Of a DNA stretch of 64,000 bases, positions 1 to 9,688 are shown piece by piece. The notes beneath the pieces are model-generated. The model searched no databases and was not told where the DNA came from. It worked only from the letters and a program-made list of their open reading frames with translations. Each line of letters starts with the position of its first letter. Position 1 is the stretch's first letter. The translations under genes were made by a program, and so were the position numbers. This DNA comes from Chryseolinea soli (lineage in GTDB: Bacteria > Bacteroidota > Bacteroidia > Cytophagales > Cyclobacteriaceae): contig NZ_CP032382.1 of the NCBI RefSeq assembly GCF_003589925.1, positions 1,674,001-1,738,000 on the forward strand, given 5' to 3'.

Positions 1-1
1 C

Positions 2-454
2 TACAAGTTCCGCCTGGTCTGCAACGACGACAACACGCCGAAAGAAGTGTCGATCGACATCAGCTTCAGCGGTTCCTTCGACACCCCCAAGTTGAAAGCT
101 TCACACACCGGCGTTTCCGAACTTGACGTGACCGCCCTGGCCGACACTACAAAAAGCTTTTTGCTGAACGGTCTCTACAAACGCAGCGGCTCTTTTGAAA
201 ACAAAGAGAAGAAAACTTCCGGCAACAGTAGCATCGAAATTACACTTACCGATCTGGTAATTGACAAGCACTCACACAAGATCATCAGTGGCAAGGGTAC
301 CTATTCCATCACCGGCACCGTGCCCGGCAAAGGCGACTTCAGCTACACCGGCGACATCACCTTTGAAGGCAGCGACAAGGCCATCCTGGATGTGCGTGGC
401 GACAAGTTTGATATCGATTTGAAGGCCGGTGGCGTAAACAAGAAAAATTCTTAA
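2..454 (+). CDS. C-terminal part of an uncharacterised protein
   Basis: The reading frame is open from base 2 and stops at 454, so the 5' end lies outside the window; a GTG at 47 is inside the frame and is probably not the true start. The visible 150 residues are rich in Thr, Ser, Lys and Gly with alternating polar and hydrophobic residues, which suggests beta structure (for example the stretch GKGTYSITGTVPGKGDFSY). No catalytic motif or membrane segment is visible. I do not recognise a family. An intrinsic terminator follows 57 bases downstream, so this is the last gene of its transcript. Confidence 0.6.
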   Translation, partial: YKFRLVCNDDNTPKEVSIDISFSGSFDTPKLKASHTGVSELDVTALADTTKSFLLNGLYKRSGSFENKEKKTSGNSSIEITLTDLVIDKHSHKIISGKGTYSITGTVPGKGDFSYTGDITFEGSDKAILDVRGDKFDIDLKAGGVNKKNS

Positions 455-510
455 ACGGAAGATTTCCGAACGGAAAAATTTCTGCTCACCAAGGGCCCTT
501 TCTATTAACA

Positions 511-540
511 AAAGATCCGGTATGTGCCGGATCTTTTTTA
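511..540 (+). terminator. Rho-independent terminator
   Basis: Ten-base arms AAAGATCCGG and CCGGATCTTT enclose the loop TATGTG, followed by a T run. It lies just after the first partial gene and ends its transcript. Confidence 0.85.
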
Positions 541-698
541 TTGTCCATATCACTGGGGCTCTCCATGTTTTTTTGTTGATACAAATCGTTCATATTTGTC
601 ATCGTGACAAAAAAATAACCGACACGAAGGCATCAATTGTTGTGCGGGCGCTAACTTTTGTTAAAAATCCACCGGCGCCCAAAAGGTCACCCGCTTTG

Positions 699-1421
699 TT
701 AAAAATAACCGTCTCTATAACATGCAAAAATAACCCCGGTTTTATTATCGGTGAGATACGTGCAATTGGTCACACTGTCTGATTTGAAAATAAGTAGTTC
801 ATCTCCCACTACTACTGCGCGACCCGAAAGAATAGTGTCGGGCAATGCTAAGGCGCGATAATCTGAGTTGTGGATCTGGTAGTTTTTCTCGTTGTATAGA
901 AAGTCTATTCCTTCGTCGGTCCGGTGGACCGTGACAGCTTTTCCTTGCTGGTCCAGCAGTTCTTGCGTTTTGATCTCGTCGGGATAGTAGCCGTGATAAA
1001 CGTTGCGTTGGTAACCAAACAGGTTTGTCCAAAGGTGGATGGCTGCGTTTCTTGGGCCGTGTGTAAAGGGCTCATGCCCATACACGATACAACCTGAGGT
1101 CGAACGCCACACCCGGTATTGTGGATCGAGATTAAAAAGTTCCGGCAGTGGATAGCCAACCGTGAGTGTGGTGGCCCTGCCGGAAAAATAGCCTATCGTT
1201 CCGATCATGAAATTGATGACGGGAACAAGGATCCAAGCCGAAAAGAAAAGCAATCGCCAAGCCCTCCGGCGGTCGTGTCTGATCAACAAAATAAAAACGA
1301 TCAACCAAAAAATAGCCACAACGTAGGCGATCTCAAAAAGCAAAAACGCAGGCCACGAGGTGAGGCATGCTATCCAGAACAATTTTCGATAGATATTTTT
1401 GCGCCGTCTGTCAGACATCAT
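699..1421 (-). CDS. Uncharacterised membrane protein
   Basis: 240 residues. The first third is hydrophobic: about two membrane segments in residues 13-48 separated from a third at about 55-80 by a short basic loop (RHDRRRAWR). The remaining 150 residues are soluble and include three cysteines (near ...STSGCIVYG..., ...SVTNCTYL..., ...VIFACYRD...), compatible with an exported domain. It begins with two Met codons after a basic stretch. I see no known family motif. It is preceded on the same strand by the YciI-like gene with a 26-base gap, so the two may be co-transcribed. Confidence 0.6.
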   Translation of the reverse strand: MMSDRRRKNIYRKLFWIACLTSWPAFLLFEIAYVVAIFWLIVFILLIRHDRRRAWRLLFFSAWILVPVINFMIGTIGYFSGRATTLTVGYPLPELFNLDPQYRVWRSTSGCIVYGHEPFTHGPRNAAIHLWTNLFGYQRNVYHGYYPDEIKTQELLDQQGKAVTVHRTDEGIDFLYNEKNYQIHNSDYRALALPDTILSGRAVVVGDELLIFKSDSVTNCTYLTDNKTGVIFACYRDGYF

Positions 1422-1447
1422 TATTGTCCTAAACGGGGGCGCGCCGA

Positions 1448-1741
1448 TTACTGTTTCACGGAGGCCCGCATAGGATACATCTCATACGTATTGATCGTCA
1501 GCGCCGGGTCTTTCGACATCAGCGCCCTGGCTTCGTCCTCACTCTCCACGCAAACAATGGCCAAACCCCACACGCCTTTGGGATCGAGGACGGGGCCGTA
1601 AACGAGCAGCTTCCCGTTTTCGAGCGACGGCTTCCAGTATTCGATGTGTTGCAGCATAACATTTCTCTCTGCATCACTCATGGTGAGCGCAAAGTCGGCG
1701 CGGGGCGGAATCAGTTTCATGACGAAATATTTCTTGTCCAT
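1448..1741 (-). CDS. YciI-like (YCII domain) protein
   Basis: 97 residues, the normal size for the stand-alone YCII alpha/beta ferredoxin-like fold. The family pattern is present: an N-terminal strand KYFVMKLIPP, a helix after MSDAERNVMLQHIEYW with the conserved His, the strand GKLLVYGPVLDPKGVWGLAI, and then SEDEARALMSKDPA, which matches the usual acidic-Ala helix. YciI proteins are thought to be small enzymes or binding proteins, but few have a known reaction, so no specific reaction is assigned. It sits directly upstream of the membrane protein gene on the same strand. Confidence 0.8.
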   Translation of the reverse strand: MDKKYFVMKLIPPRADFALTMSDAERNVMLQHIEYWKPSLENGKLLVYGPVLDPKGVWGLAIVCVESEDEARALMSKDPALTINTYEMYPMRASVKQ

Positions 1742-1840
1742 GGCGGTGGTGTTTTTTTGTTTAGTAAGATACGCATGGAGTAGAAAAACTTTGCTCGCCT
1801 TTGACGTAAAAAATTCGTGAAGCTCAGCCCTAAAGGCTAC

Positions 1841-3823
1841 TCACACCACGTTGTCGGCGCGCAGGAGGGTGAAGGAAATGGTGGTGCCTTTTCCTTCGGT
1901 GGAAGAGATAAAGAACACGCCGTGGTTGTATTGAATAAAATCGCGGCACAGCAACAGTCCGAGCCCGGTGCCCTTCTCTCCCTTTGTGCCGCGGGTGCTC
2001 TCTATTTTGTCGCCGCGCAGGAGGCGTTCCACCCGCTCGGCGCTGATACCCGGCCCCTGATCGGCAACGCTGATGCGAATGTGGTGCTCTTCGGGTGTCA
2101 CGTTGATGCGGATGGTTGAGTGGTCGGGGCTAAATTTTATGGCGTTGTTAACCAGGTTACGCAGGATGATCCGGATGTGGTCGCGATCGGCCCGCACCAG
2201 GGCTTCCCGCAAATCGCCCGCCTCGATCCGAATGTGTTTTGCCGCCGCGAGCGACGCCAACTGGATGACTTCTTCCACCAGGGTCTCCACGTGGAACACC
2301 ACCGGGTTAGGCACGATACCTTGTTGTTGCGAAGTTACCCAATGCAAAACCTCCTCCAACATCTTGTAGGTGGTGTCAACATCCAGGCGTAGGTGTTCGG
2401 AGACCCGTTGAAATTCCTCTTGTGACAAGTGTTTGCTCTTTAGCAGTGACATCACCGAACTCAAATTTCCCACGGGGCCACGCAAATCGTGCGACAGCAC
2501 CGACAGAAGTTTGTCTTTTGTTCCATTCAGTTCGGCCAGTTTGCTGGCCTGCTCTTCGATTTCCATCTTTTGACTTTCGATGGTGACGTTGCGGACCAGC
2601 AGCTCATTGTTTTGACTTTTGAAGATCTCCGTTTCACGTTCCTGCTGCATTTTAGTGAACGTGATCTTCATCAACTCCTCATGCACCTGTTGATATTGTG
2701 TGACCACTCCCAACGAGAGAATGAGGCTTTGGAGCAGAAAGGAAACGCCGGCCAACAGGTTGAGCCCCGTCACCGTGAGCCATCCCATCTCATTGGCGAC
2801 GATCAATAGCGCCACCAATACCGGCGCCGCGAACGAGAAAAGGAAATAGCGCGCGGGCTGGAAATTTTGCCGGAAGAAGGCTACGCCGGCGTACACGGCA
2901 ATCGTCAGAACGCTAACAATGTTATAGAGCAGGATCAGGTTGGAGTTCAACGTCAGGTTGACGGGGATCGTGATGATGCAGACCAATGAGAAGATCATCA
3001 GACTGATGAACGCCCTTTTCCAACCGAGTGATTTCTTCCGGATATCAAAAAATGAAAACGCAAACCACAGCAACGACAACGGTGCAAAAACAAAATACAA
3101 TTGATTGGCAGCTGAATTTAAAAACAAGCGCGGAAACGTCTCTCCGAAATAGAACGACAAAAATTGCCCGTTCACCATGAAGTACATGCAAAAGAGATAC
3201 AGGCAAAACCACATGTAGTTGCGATCGCCCAGAAAAAGGAAAAGTGTGAGGCTGGTTAAAAAAATGATCAGCAGCCCGCCCGTGATAAAGAACGACAGGT
3301 GCGAATTGGTTTGAATGAGGGCATCTACATCGGCTTTTTGTTCCAGAAAAATAGCGAGAGGTTGTGCATCGCCTTGAATGGGGTCTACCCGGAGATAGAT
3401 CACGCTATCGGTGGGGTGAATCGAAAAACAGATGTTCATGAAACGGCGTGGAACGGATCGCGTGGAGGGAGGCGTGTTCCTGCCGTTTTGTTGGTGGACC
3501 GTTTCGCCAGAACGAAAGAGGTAAAGATGAATGATCTCCTCCACCCGGGTGGTGGTGCAATACTCACCGGGCGGAATACCGGGTGGAATCTTCAATTTTA
3601 CCCAGGTAGGAAATTGATTCGACAAACGGTTCTGCGCTGTAAATCGGTGTTGTACGCTGAGCGACGTCATGCTGTCGGGCGTGAGCGTGTTTGCGCTGTC
3701 AGAGAGGAAACCGGCGCCGGTGATGAGGGAAACCCGGAAAGCAGTGGATTCGCGTGCCTGGGCGCTGCTTTCCAAAGCCCAAACCATGATCACTCCAAAA
3801 ACAACTATACAAACCCAACGCAT
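1841..3823 (-). CDS. 7TM-DISM sensor histidine kinase
   Basis: 660 residues with a clear domain order: signal peptide (1-23, ending SSAQA), an extracellular 7TMR-DISMED2-type beta domain (about 30-165), seven hydrophobic membrane segments (about 175-385), a coiled coil (about 390-440), a HisKA dimerisation helix with the phospho-acceptor in LSHDLRGP, and a HATPase domain with N box NLVNNAIKFSP, G1 box DQGPGIS and G2 box GTGLGLLLC. It would bind a carbohydrate-like or other ligand outside the cell and autophosphorylate on His inside. No response regulator is adjacent, so its partner is encoded elsewhere. Neighbours give no hint about the signal. Confidence 0.93.
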   Translation of the reverse strand: MRWVCIVVFGVIMVWALESSAQARESTAFRVSLITGAGFLSDSANTLTPDSMTSLSVQHRFTAQNRLSNQFPTWVKLKIPPGIPPGEYCTTTRVEEIIHLYLFRSGETVHQQNGRNTPPSTRSVPRRFMNICFSIHPTDSVIYLRVDPIQGDAQPLAIFLEQKADVDALIQTNSHLSFFITGGLLIIFLTSLTLFLFLGDRNYMWFCLYLFCMYFMVNGQFLSFYFGETFPRLFLNSAANQLYFVFAPLSLLWFAFSFFDIRKKSLGWKRAFISLMIFSLVCIITIPVNLTLNSNLILLYNIVSVLTIAVYAGVAFFRQNFQPARYFLFSFAAPVLVALLIVANEMGWLTVTGLNLLAGVSFLLQSLILSLGVVTQYQQVHEELMKITFTKMQQERETEIFKSQNNELLVRNVTIESQKMEIEEQASKLAELNGTKDKLLSVLSHDLRGPVGNLSSVMSLLKSKHLSQEEFQRVSEHLRLDVDTTYKMLEEVLHWVTSQQQGIVPNPVVFHVETLVEEVIQLASLAAAKHIRIEAGDLREALVRADRDHIRIILRNLVNNAIKFSPDHSTIRINVTPEEHHIRISVADQGPGISAERVERLLRGDKIESTRGTKGEKGTGLGLLLCRDFIQYNHGVFFISSTEGKGTTISFTLLRADNVV

Positions 3824-3995
3824 GGAGCAAATAAAATAAATAAAGGGCTGCCTTCATAGGCCCATCCAATTCCTGCAGCACCCAAGCAAGGAAAAGTCCC
3901 AAAACGTCGTTTCTTCTTTTTTCCGGACAACCATTTTATTGCCCGGTGCTTTCCATGGACTGGCTTTTCTGCCCGCGGCAACGTACTTTACTCCG

Positions 3996-5090
3996 GTGAA
4001 ATCGCTTCTGTTTTTCATGGTGGGATGGTTCATCCTCTTCGGAGGTGAAAAAGTGCTGGGCCAGGGAGGAGACAGCACGCGGGCTTATTTTATTGACGCA
4101 CGCTTTCACACGGGAAAAATATTGGACAATATCCCCACCGGCAATTCCACCGTGCGGCCCCCGTTCATGGCCGAGTTGGATCTGGGCATTATCAAGAATG
4201 AGCAACGGGTGTGGGACTATGCCAATTGCTACGCCAAAAATGGTCTTGCCCTTAGCTACATAGATTTTGGAGACGCCAAGTTGCTTGGCAAAGCCGCAGG
4301 CCTCACGATTTTTACGGAACCGCATGTGGTCCGGTCGCAGCGATTCTTGTTCACGTTCCGCGCCGGCGCTGGATTTTCCTACCTGAGCAAACTCTACAAT
4401 GCCGACTCCAATCCCGACAACATTTATTTCAGTCAACACATCAGCTTTTTATTGTTGCTGAACCCAACGCTTTATTATGTGATCCATCCGCAGTGGCGCA
4501 TTTTGGGAGGCGTTCAATTCAGTCACATTTCAAATGGCGGCAGCACCTGGCCCAATTGGGGGATCAACATCGTTACAGCCAACGTGGGGGTATCCTATTC
4601 GCTGCACCCACTGGAGCTAAAGCCGCGCTCGCGCAAGCCTTTCACCGACCGCCATCTGAAAGTGATCGCGCACCTTTTTGGTGGCAGTCACACCTCGGAC
4701 CCCACCGACACGGACCCCTCTAAAAAAAGATTTGCCGGCGGTGTCAATGTCGGCGTGGTAAAACCGCTGGGCAGAGTTTGCTCCATCGGCGTGGGTACTG
4801 AATTTTTTTACGACGGCGTTAGCAAATTGTTGGAAGAACAAAACAACAAACCGTACAACACGTTTGTGGGCTCTGTGAGCTTGCAGAACTATTTCTTTTT
4901 TGGCAAAATTCTTTTCGGACAACAATTGGCCTATTACATAACGCCACATCATCCCAATCCCGACAACAATCTCTACCAACATTATCTCCTCGAGTATCGA
5001 ATCAAGGGTCCCTTGTATGCCGGCATCTCATTGCACGCGCATGGAAAGGTATCGGACTTTGTTGCGTTCACCACAGGTGTGATCTTTTGA
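3996..5090 (+). CDS. PagL-like acyloxyacyl hydrolase (lipid A deacylase family)
   Basis: Outer-membrane beta-barrel protein of the acyloxyacyl hydrolase/PagL family, which removes a 3-O-linked acyl chain from lipid A. The family's catalytic segment is intact: FSHISNGG with the His-x-Ser-Asn core, followed by NWGIN and GVSYSL. The GTG at 3996 is preferred as start because it gives a compact signal peptide (MKSLLFFMVGWFILF, cleavage near VLGQG); a longer frame opens at TTG 3939. About 364 residues, longer than enterobacterial PagL (around 170), as is common for Bacteroidota members. Catalytic activity on lipid A is inferred from the family. Confidence 0.82.
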   Translation: MKSLLFFMVGWFILFGGEKVLGQGGDSTRAYFIDARFHTGKILDNIPTGNSTVRPPFMAELDLGIIKNEQRVWDYANCYAKNGLALSYIDFGDAKLLGKAAGLTIFTEPHVVRSQRFLFTFRAGAGFSYLSKLYNADSNPDNIYFSQHISFLLLLNPTLYYVIHPQWRILGGVQFSHISNGGSTWPNWGINIVTANVGVSYSLHPLELKPRSRKPFTDRHLKVIAHLFGGSHTSDPTDTDPSKKRFAGGVNVGVVKPLGRVCSIGVGTEFFYDGVSKLLEEQNNKPYNTFVGSVSLQNYFFFGKILFGQQLAYYITPHHPNPDNNLYQHYLLEYRIKGPLYAGISLHAHGKVSDFVAFTTGVIF

Positions 5091-5110
5091 TCATTCTTTT
5101 TGAAAAAATT

Positions 5111-5162
5111 GAGCCGGCACCTTGTTGAACGTTGTCAAAAAAGTGCCGGCTCTTATTTTTTT
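5111..5162. terminator. Bidirectional intrinsic terminator
   Basis: Arms GAGCCGGCAC and GTGCCGGCTC enclose a 22-base loop, with a T run on the plus-strand side and an A run on the other. It lies between the convergent PagL-like gene and the FtsX permease and probably serves both. Confidence 0.85.
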
Positions 5163-5172
5163 CTTGCGACGC

Positions 5173-7578
5173 TTACTCGCTTCGCATGGCGTTGACGGGG
5201 TTTTCGCGCGCCGCCCTTAGCGACTGAAAGCTGATGGTAAAGATCGCGACGAGCAGTGATGTTGTTCCGGCCCAGATCACGGCCCAGGCGTCCACGCCCG
5301 TGTGGAACGCAAAACCATTCAGCCAATTGTCGGCCAGGTACCAGCCCAGTGGCGCGGCAATCACAAAGGCGATGAGCACCAGCACGGCAAAATCCTTGGC
5401 GATGAGCACGATGATGTGGGGGACGGATGCGCCCATCACCTTGCGGATGCTGATCTCTTTGGCACGTTGTTCGGCGGTGAACGTGCTGAGTCCAAACAGG
5501 CCGAGGCTGGCAATGGTGATGGCAAGCACAGTAAAGATGAGCACGATATAGCTCATCCGTTGTTCGGCGCGGAAGAGCGCATCAAAATTTTCGTCAATGA
5601 AAGAATATTCAAAGGCATTGCTGGAATATTTTTTCCAGATGCTTTCCAGCAACGCAATTTTCGCGTGTGTATCCCCGGGCGCCAAGCGGATGGCCATCTC
5701 TCCATTGGGCTCGCCGCTGAGTATGATGGCCATGGGCTTCACGTTGTTGCGCAGTGTTTCGAAATTGAAATCCTTCATGACACCGATGAGGTTCATTGGA
5801 CGCGGGTTGTCGCCGCCATAGTTGATCACAAACTGATTTTCCATGGTCTCGAATCCCATTTGTTTGTAAGCCGCTTCGTTGAGAATGATGGACGCCGTGT
5901 CGGCGGGGAAGTCGCGTGAAAAGAATCGTCCTTCGGCCATCGTGTAGTGCATGGCCGCCAGGTGGTCGTGATCGACGAAGTATACCTGCAGCAGGAAATC
6001 CTGTTCGGTTCCTCCCTTGCGAAAGGCGTTGTTCCAACCGATGTGTGGCGGCAGGCTGCTGGCAAAGCTTGAGGCTTTGAATTCCGGATGTTGGGCCAGT
6101 TCATTTTTGAAAGCCTTGGCGTTTTTATCCAGCGACCAGGTGTGCAGCAAATCGATGACGTTCTCTTTGTCGAATCCCATGTCACGATGCTGCATGAAGG
6201 TGAGCTGCTTGTACACCACGATGCTGCCTAAAATAAGTGCGATGGAAATGACAAACTGGAACGTTACCAACACATTGCGCAGGCCCGAGTTCTTGAAGCC
6301 CGACCGGATCTTGCCCTTCAATACCTCCGACGGATTGAACGACGTCAGATAAAATGCCGGGTAGCTACCCGCCAGCAAACCGACGATGAGCGTGAACAAA
6401 ATAAGGCTCACCACCACGACCGGTTTGGCGAAAAACGAAAGCGTCAGCATTTTGCCCGAGAGCACATTGAAAGGCGATAACAACAACGCGATGAGCAACA
6501 ACGCCAGCAGCATTGATAGCGCGCTATAAATAAGCGACTCCGCCAAAAACTGGCCCATCAACCGCGAGCGCAACGCACCGATGGTCTTGCGCACACCCAC
6601 TTCCTTGGCCCGGTTCGACGACCGCGCCGTGGACAGGTTCATAAAATTGATACAGGCAATGAGGATGATGAACGCGGCCACAGCTCCGAAAATATAGAGG
6701 TACTGCATGTTGCCGCCGGGGATGATGTCTTCGTCTTGTTTGGCCCTTAGGTGAACATCAACCATCGGGATGATCGTAAAGCCGACGTCGCTCCCTTTTT
6801 CGCGGAACTGTTTGAAGGTGAGGCCCAGGAATTTTTCAAGATCCCTGCCGATGTTTTTTTCGGCCAGCACATCCAATTTTGATTTGACCTGCTGCACATT
6901 GGATTGCGCATGGATCTTGAAATAGGTATAAAGGTTGTTGGACGTCCATTGCTCTTCGTTCATATAGTTCCACGACTGACCCGACAACACCATGTCAAAA
7001 ACGATGGTCGAGTTGCCGGGAGGGTCTTGCGCTACGCCCGTCACTTCGCAGGCGGTTTTCTCGCCGCCACGCAACAGTATTTTTCCAATAGGGTTCTCGC
7101 TGCCAAAATAGCGTTTGGCTGCCGACTCGGTGATCACGATCTTATTGGTCCCTTTCAACACCGTTTTCGGATCGCCCGAGATCAACGGGAAAGAGAAAAA
7201 TTGGAAGAAGTTGGAGTCGGCCACCAGCATGTAGCGCTCGGTAAAAGTTTTGTCGCCGATGGCTATGGGCTGCGTGCGCCACAACCCGAAGCGTACCGCA
7301 GCTTCCACTTCCGGGATCTCGGCCTGCATGGCCGCGGCCACTGGCGCGGGCGACACGGCCATATTGAAATTGTTGCCCTGCAAACGCCCTGCAAATCCAA
7401 TGCGATAGGTGCGATCGGCATCGGCATGGAACCGGTCAAAACTCAATTCGTCAACGACATACAGCATGATGAGCAGACTGGCCGCAATGCCCAAGCCCAG
7501 CCCTACGATGTTGATAAACGAATAGGCTTTTTGCCGGAGCATGATGCGGAACGCGGTGGTCAGGTAGTTTTTGATCAT
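5173..7578 (-). CDS. FtsX/MacB-type ABC transporter permease
   Basis: About 802 residues from the ATG at 7578 (MIKNYLTTAFRIMLRQKAYS), the classic start of this family; the frame runs further upstream to 7794 but that part shows no family similarity. Layout: TM1 (about 20-42), a periplasmic MacB_PCD domain, three TM segments around 290-400 followed by GSYPAFYLTSFNP, a second periplasmic domain, and three C-terminal TM segments with the FtsX signature EQRAKEISIRKVMGASV. Unlike the other large permeases here it lacks the N-terminal prefix domain. No ATPase gene is adjacent. Substrate unknown; relatives move lipids, lipoproteins or peptides or transmit mechanical signals. Confidence 0.88.
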   Translation of the reverse strand: MIKNYLTTAFRIMLRQKAYSFINIVGLGLGIAASLLIMLYVVDELSFDRFHADADRTYRIGFAGRLQGNNFNMAVSPAPVAAAMQAEIPEVEAAVRFGLWRTQPIAIGDKTFTERYMLVADSNFFQFFSFPLISGDPKTVLKGTNKIVITESAAKRYFGSENPIGKILLRGGEKTACEVTGVAQDPPGNSTIVFDMVLSGQSWNYMNEEQWTSNNLYTYFKIHAQSNVQQVKSKLDVLAEKNIGRDLEKFLGLTFKQFREKGSDVGFTIIPMVDVHLRAKQDEDIIPGGNMQYLYIFGAVAAFIILIACINFMNLSTARSSNRAKEVGVRKTIGALRSRLMGQFLAESLIYSALSMLLALLLIALLLSPFNVLSGKMLTLSFFAKPVVVVSLILFTLIVGLLAGSYPAFYLTSFNPSEVLKGKIRSGFKNSGLRNVLVTFQFVISIALILGSIVVYKQLTFMQHRDMGFDKENVIDLLHTWSLDKNAKAFKNELAQHPEFKASSFASSLPPHIGWNNAFRKGGTEQDFLLQVYFVDHDHLAAMHYTMAEGRFFSRDFPADTASIILNEAAYKQMGFETMENQFVINYGGDNPRPMNLIGVMKDFNFETLRNNVKPMAIILSGEPNGEMAIRLAPGDTHAKIALLESIWKKYSSNAFEYSFIDENFDALFRAEQRMSYIVLIFTVLAITIASLGLFGLSTFTAEQRAKEISIRKVMGASVPHIIVLIAKDFAVLVLIAFVIAAPLGWYLADNWLNGFAFHTGVDAWAVIWAGTTSLLVAIFTISFQSLRAARENPVNAMRSE

Positions 7579-7875
7579 GAACGATGAAGATGTTTGGTAG
7601 TATGACGCGGGGACGCGGGTTTTGGTTGCACCAAGATTGCGGGTTTTTAGGGCTGCGGCATGTGTTTTTAGCAAAAAACATCCTTTCGGCGGCGCATCCC
7701 AATGTGTTTTAAAAAGCTTCAAATAAACAAGGACTTTCGTTACCCCTCGACAAAGATGCCTTGCGAAAACGAAAGTCCATTTGACAAAAATCAAGAAATT
7801 AAAAGTAACCCGGATGGCGAGACAAGCATTACAAATCTTCGAAGTGTAGTCATGTCAGGTGAAAATGATGCGGGC

Positions 7876-8982
7876 TTACACAATGTATTCAACCCGATGC
7901 GCTTCCTGCAACAAAGGAACTTCCAACTTGCTCAACAGGCGCGAAAGAACTTGATTCGGCACCGGATATTCCCGGTTGCTATTCTGATTTATCCATTCCT
8001 TATACGGCGTCTCAATATATACCAGCTTCACACGCGCTTTGTAAGAAACAAACAAATCAATCCATTGACCGCGGAGTTGCCGGGTGATATTGGTCGCGTT
8101 CCACACAAAGGGTTGCCCCTTTCTTAAAAAAGCCTTCGCTTGCTCCTTAGCTTCCTGCACCACCCAACCGGTGGCCGACGAGTCATCCGGCTTCAATTTG
8201 TGTTTGCGCCGGATGTCATCCAGGCTGATCACCGGCAGCCCGGGATAATTTTTTTTCAAGAACGTATCCTTTCCCATGCCGGGCAGACCCGACAGCATGA
8301 TCACTTCTCCTTTCAAATCATCAAACGGCACATAGTCGGGAGAAGAATCTTCTTTCTGGAAATAAACAAACCGCGCCAGGTCGGTCGGGAAAACGCGTGG
8401 CGCATGCCAGCATTGTTGCTCTTCGCAAAATGCTTTGAACAATTCAATGCGGTCCAACAAGTCTTGTTGATCCAAACACCGCCGCCCGAGCGCGTCGGCC
8501 TTTGCCAGCATGGCCAGCAACGGCATGTCCAGACGAAGCGACGCCTCCAGGACCGCTTTTCTTGGATCCGGTCTTTCCAGGGCCCATAAAGGCAATCCGT
8601 GATACCGCACCAGTGCAGCCACTTGTTCGCGGATAGCGAAAGGTGTGGGGATCGTTTTGTACAAAATTTGCCGCGCCGTAAATTCCCCTTGCCGCGCGTG
8701 ACCCCGCGACGTGATGCGACCGTCCTCCTCCGTCACCGTGGTGGAACGTTTTTCAACATCGTGCAACAAGGCCGCTGCCCACAGCACTTCTTGTTGCTGC
8801 TCATCCAGTAGTTTGAATTCATCGAGCGATTGAAGGGCCTCCAGCACCATGCGGGTGTGGATGGCCACATCGCCTTCCGCATGGTGGAATGGACTCTGCG
8901 GCACGTTCCGCATGTCGGCCACCCAATCGAAAGTTTGCTCGAGGTGATCCCATGTTTTATTATTAGTTATTGACCATTTCAT
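7876..8982 (-). CDS. HD-Pnk: HD phosphoesterase fused to 5'-OH polynucleotide kinase
   Basis: 368 residues with two enzyme domains. Residues 1-200 are an HD domain with metal-ligand candidates H33/H34, H42, H74-D75 (LLHDVEK) and H95. Residues 225-368 are a P-loop kinase: Walker A GLPGMGKDT at 232-240, SLDDIRR, and NATNITRQLR, the T4 Pnk-like pattern. This architecture was characterised from Runella slithyformis as a bifunctional end-healing enzyme: HD removes 2',3'-cyclic or 3' phosphate and Pnk phosphorylates 5'-OH RNA or DNA ends. The RNA ligase gene lies 13 bases upstream on the same strand, so the pair would heal and then seal nicked RNA. Confidence 0.9.
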   Translation of the reverse strand: MKWSITNNKTWDHLEQTFDWVADMRNVPQSPFHHAEGDVAIHTRMVLEALQSLDEFKLLDEQQQEVLWAAALLHDVEKRSTTVTEEDGRITSRGHARQGEFTARQILYKTIPTPFAIREQVAALVRYHGLPLWALERPDPRKAVLEASLRLDMPLLAMLAKADALGRRCLDQQDLLDRIELFKAFCEEQQCWHAPRVFPTDLARFVYFQKEDSSPDYVPFDDLKGEVIMLSGLPGMGKDTFLKKNYPGLPVISLDDIRRKHKLKPDDSSATGWVVQEAKEQAKAFLRKGQPFVWNATNITRQLRGQWIDLFVSYKARVKLVYIETPYKEWINQNSNREYPVPNQVLSRLLSKLEVPLLQEAHRVEYIV

Positions 8983-8995
8983 AATTTGTCTTTGT

Positions 8996-9688
8996 TTAAA
9001 CGGGGAACTCTCCCGTCAGTCTTGCTCTTCTCCAGTTGCGGGTCCAGTGCTCATCGGTTTTCACATGTCCTTTGCGGACGTATTTGAATACATGATGGGC
9101 AAACTCGTCCACCGCGTATGCTTTGGCGTTTCTGCTCACGACACCCTCCCGCGTGCACGGTGCTTTTAACGCGATATCATAAGAATCGAATATACTATTC
9201 TCCGACACCAACGTCATCACTTCCTGTCGAAACGTGACTTCATCGACAGGGTGCGTCACCTTCAACTCGGGCACCGTGGGGAAATCGAACAGGGCTGCAT
9301 AAAACTTCACCTCATCCCAACCCAACCACGTATCGTGCTGCCGGACGCCAAAAACATAGTAGTGATGATCCAGTTTTCGGTATTCAATAGAGTGAATGGC
9401 GTATACGTTCTCGCCAAAGATCTCGAGATCTCCTAAGTCGTTTTTTATCAACTCCCATCGCGTGCGGATCTGCTGGGTCCACGATGAGGTCGTGGGTGCG
9501 GCATGCGACCGGGCAAATACGCCATAGCGACTAAGGCAATTGTTCTCGCCATCCATTTTTTCAGTGTGAACTATGGTATCGATATTTTTTACATCCTGCC
9601 AATATTCGTGATTGATCCGGTCGTCGCTGCTCGTTCCCGGAGAAAAGGGATAATGATAGGTTCTTCCATATTTTCTTGAAATACTCAT
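8996..9688 (-). CDS. RNA ligase (Rnl family)
   Basis: Start taken at the ATG at 9688 (MSISRKYGRTYHYPFSPG); an in-frame codon at 9724 adds only a hydrophobic stretch. The nucleotidyltransferase motifs of ATP-dependent RNA ligases are visible: motif I TEKMDGENN with the AMP-accepting Lys at about residue 44, a motif IIIa-like IFGENVYA, motif IV REGVVSRN and motif V VFKYVRKGHVK. It would seal 3'-OH/5'-phosphate RNA ends. First gene of a two-gene operon with HD-Pnk, which would prepare the ends; together they form a complete RNA break-repair pathway. Confidence 0.9.
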   Translation of the reverse strand: MSISRKYGRTYHYPFSPGTSSDDRINHEYWQDVKNIDTIVHTEKMDGENNCLSRYGVFARSHAAPTTSSWTQQIRTRWELIKNDLGDLEIFGENVYAIHSIEYRKLDHHYYVFGVRQHDTWLGWDEVKFYAALFDFPTVPELKVTHPVDEVTFRQEVMTLVSENSIFDSYDIALKAPCTREGVVSRNAKAYAVDEFAHHVFKYVRKGHVKTDEHWTRNWRRARLTGEFPV

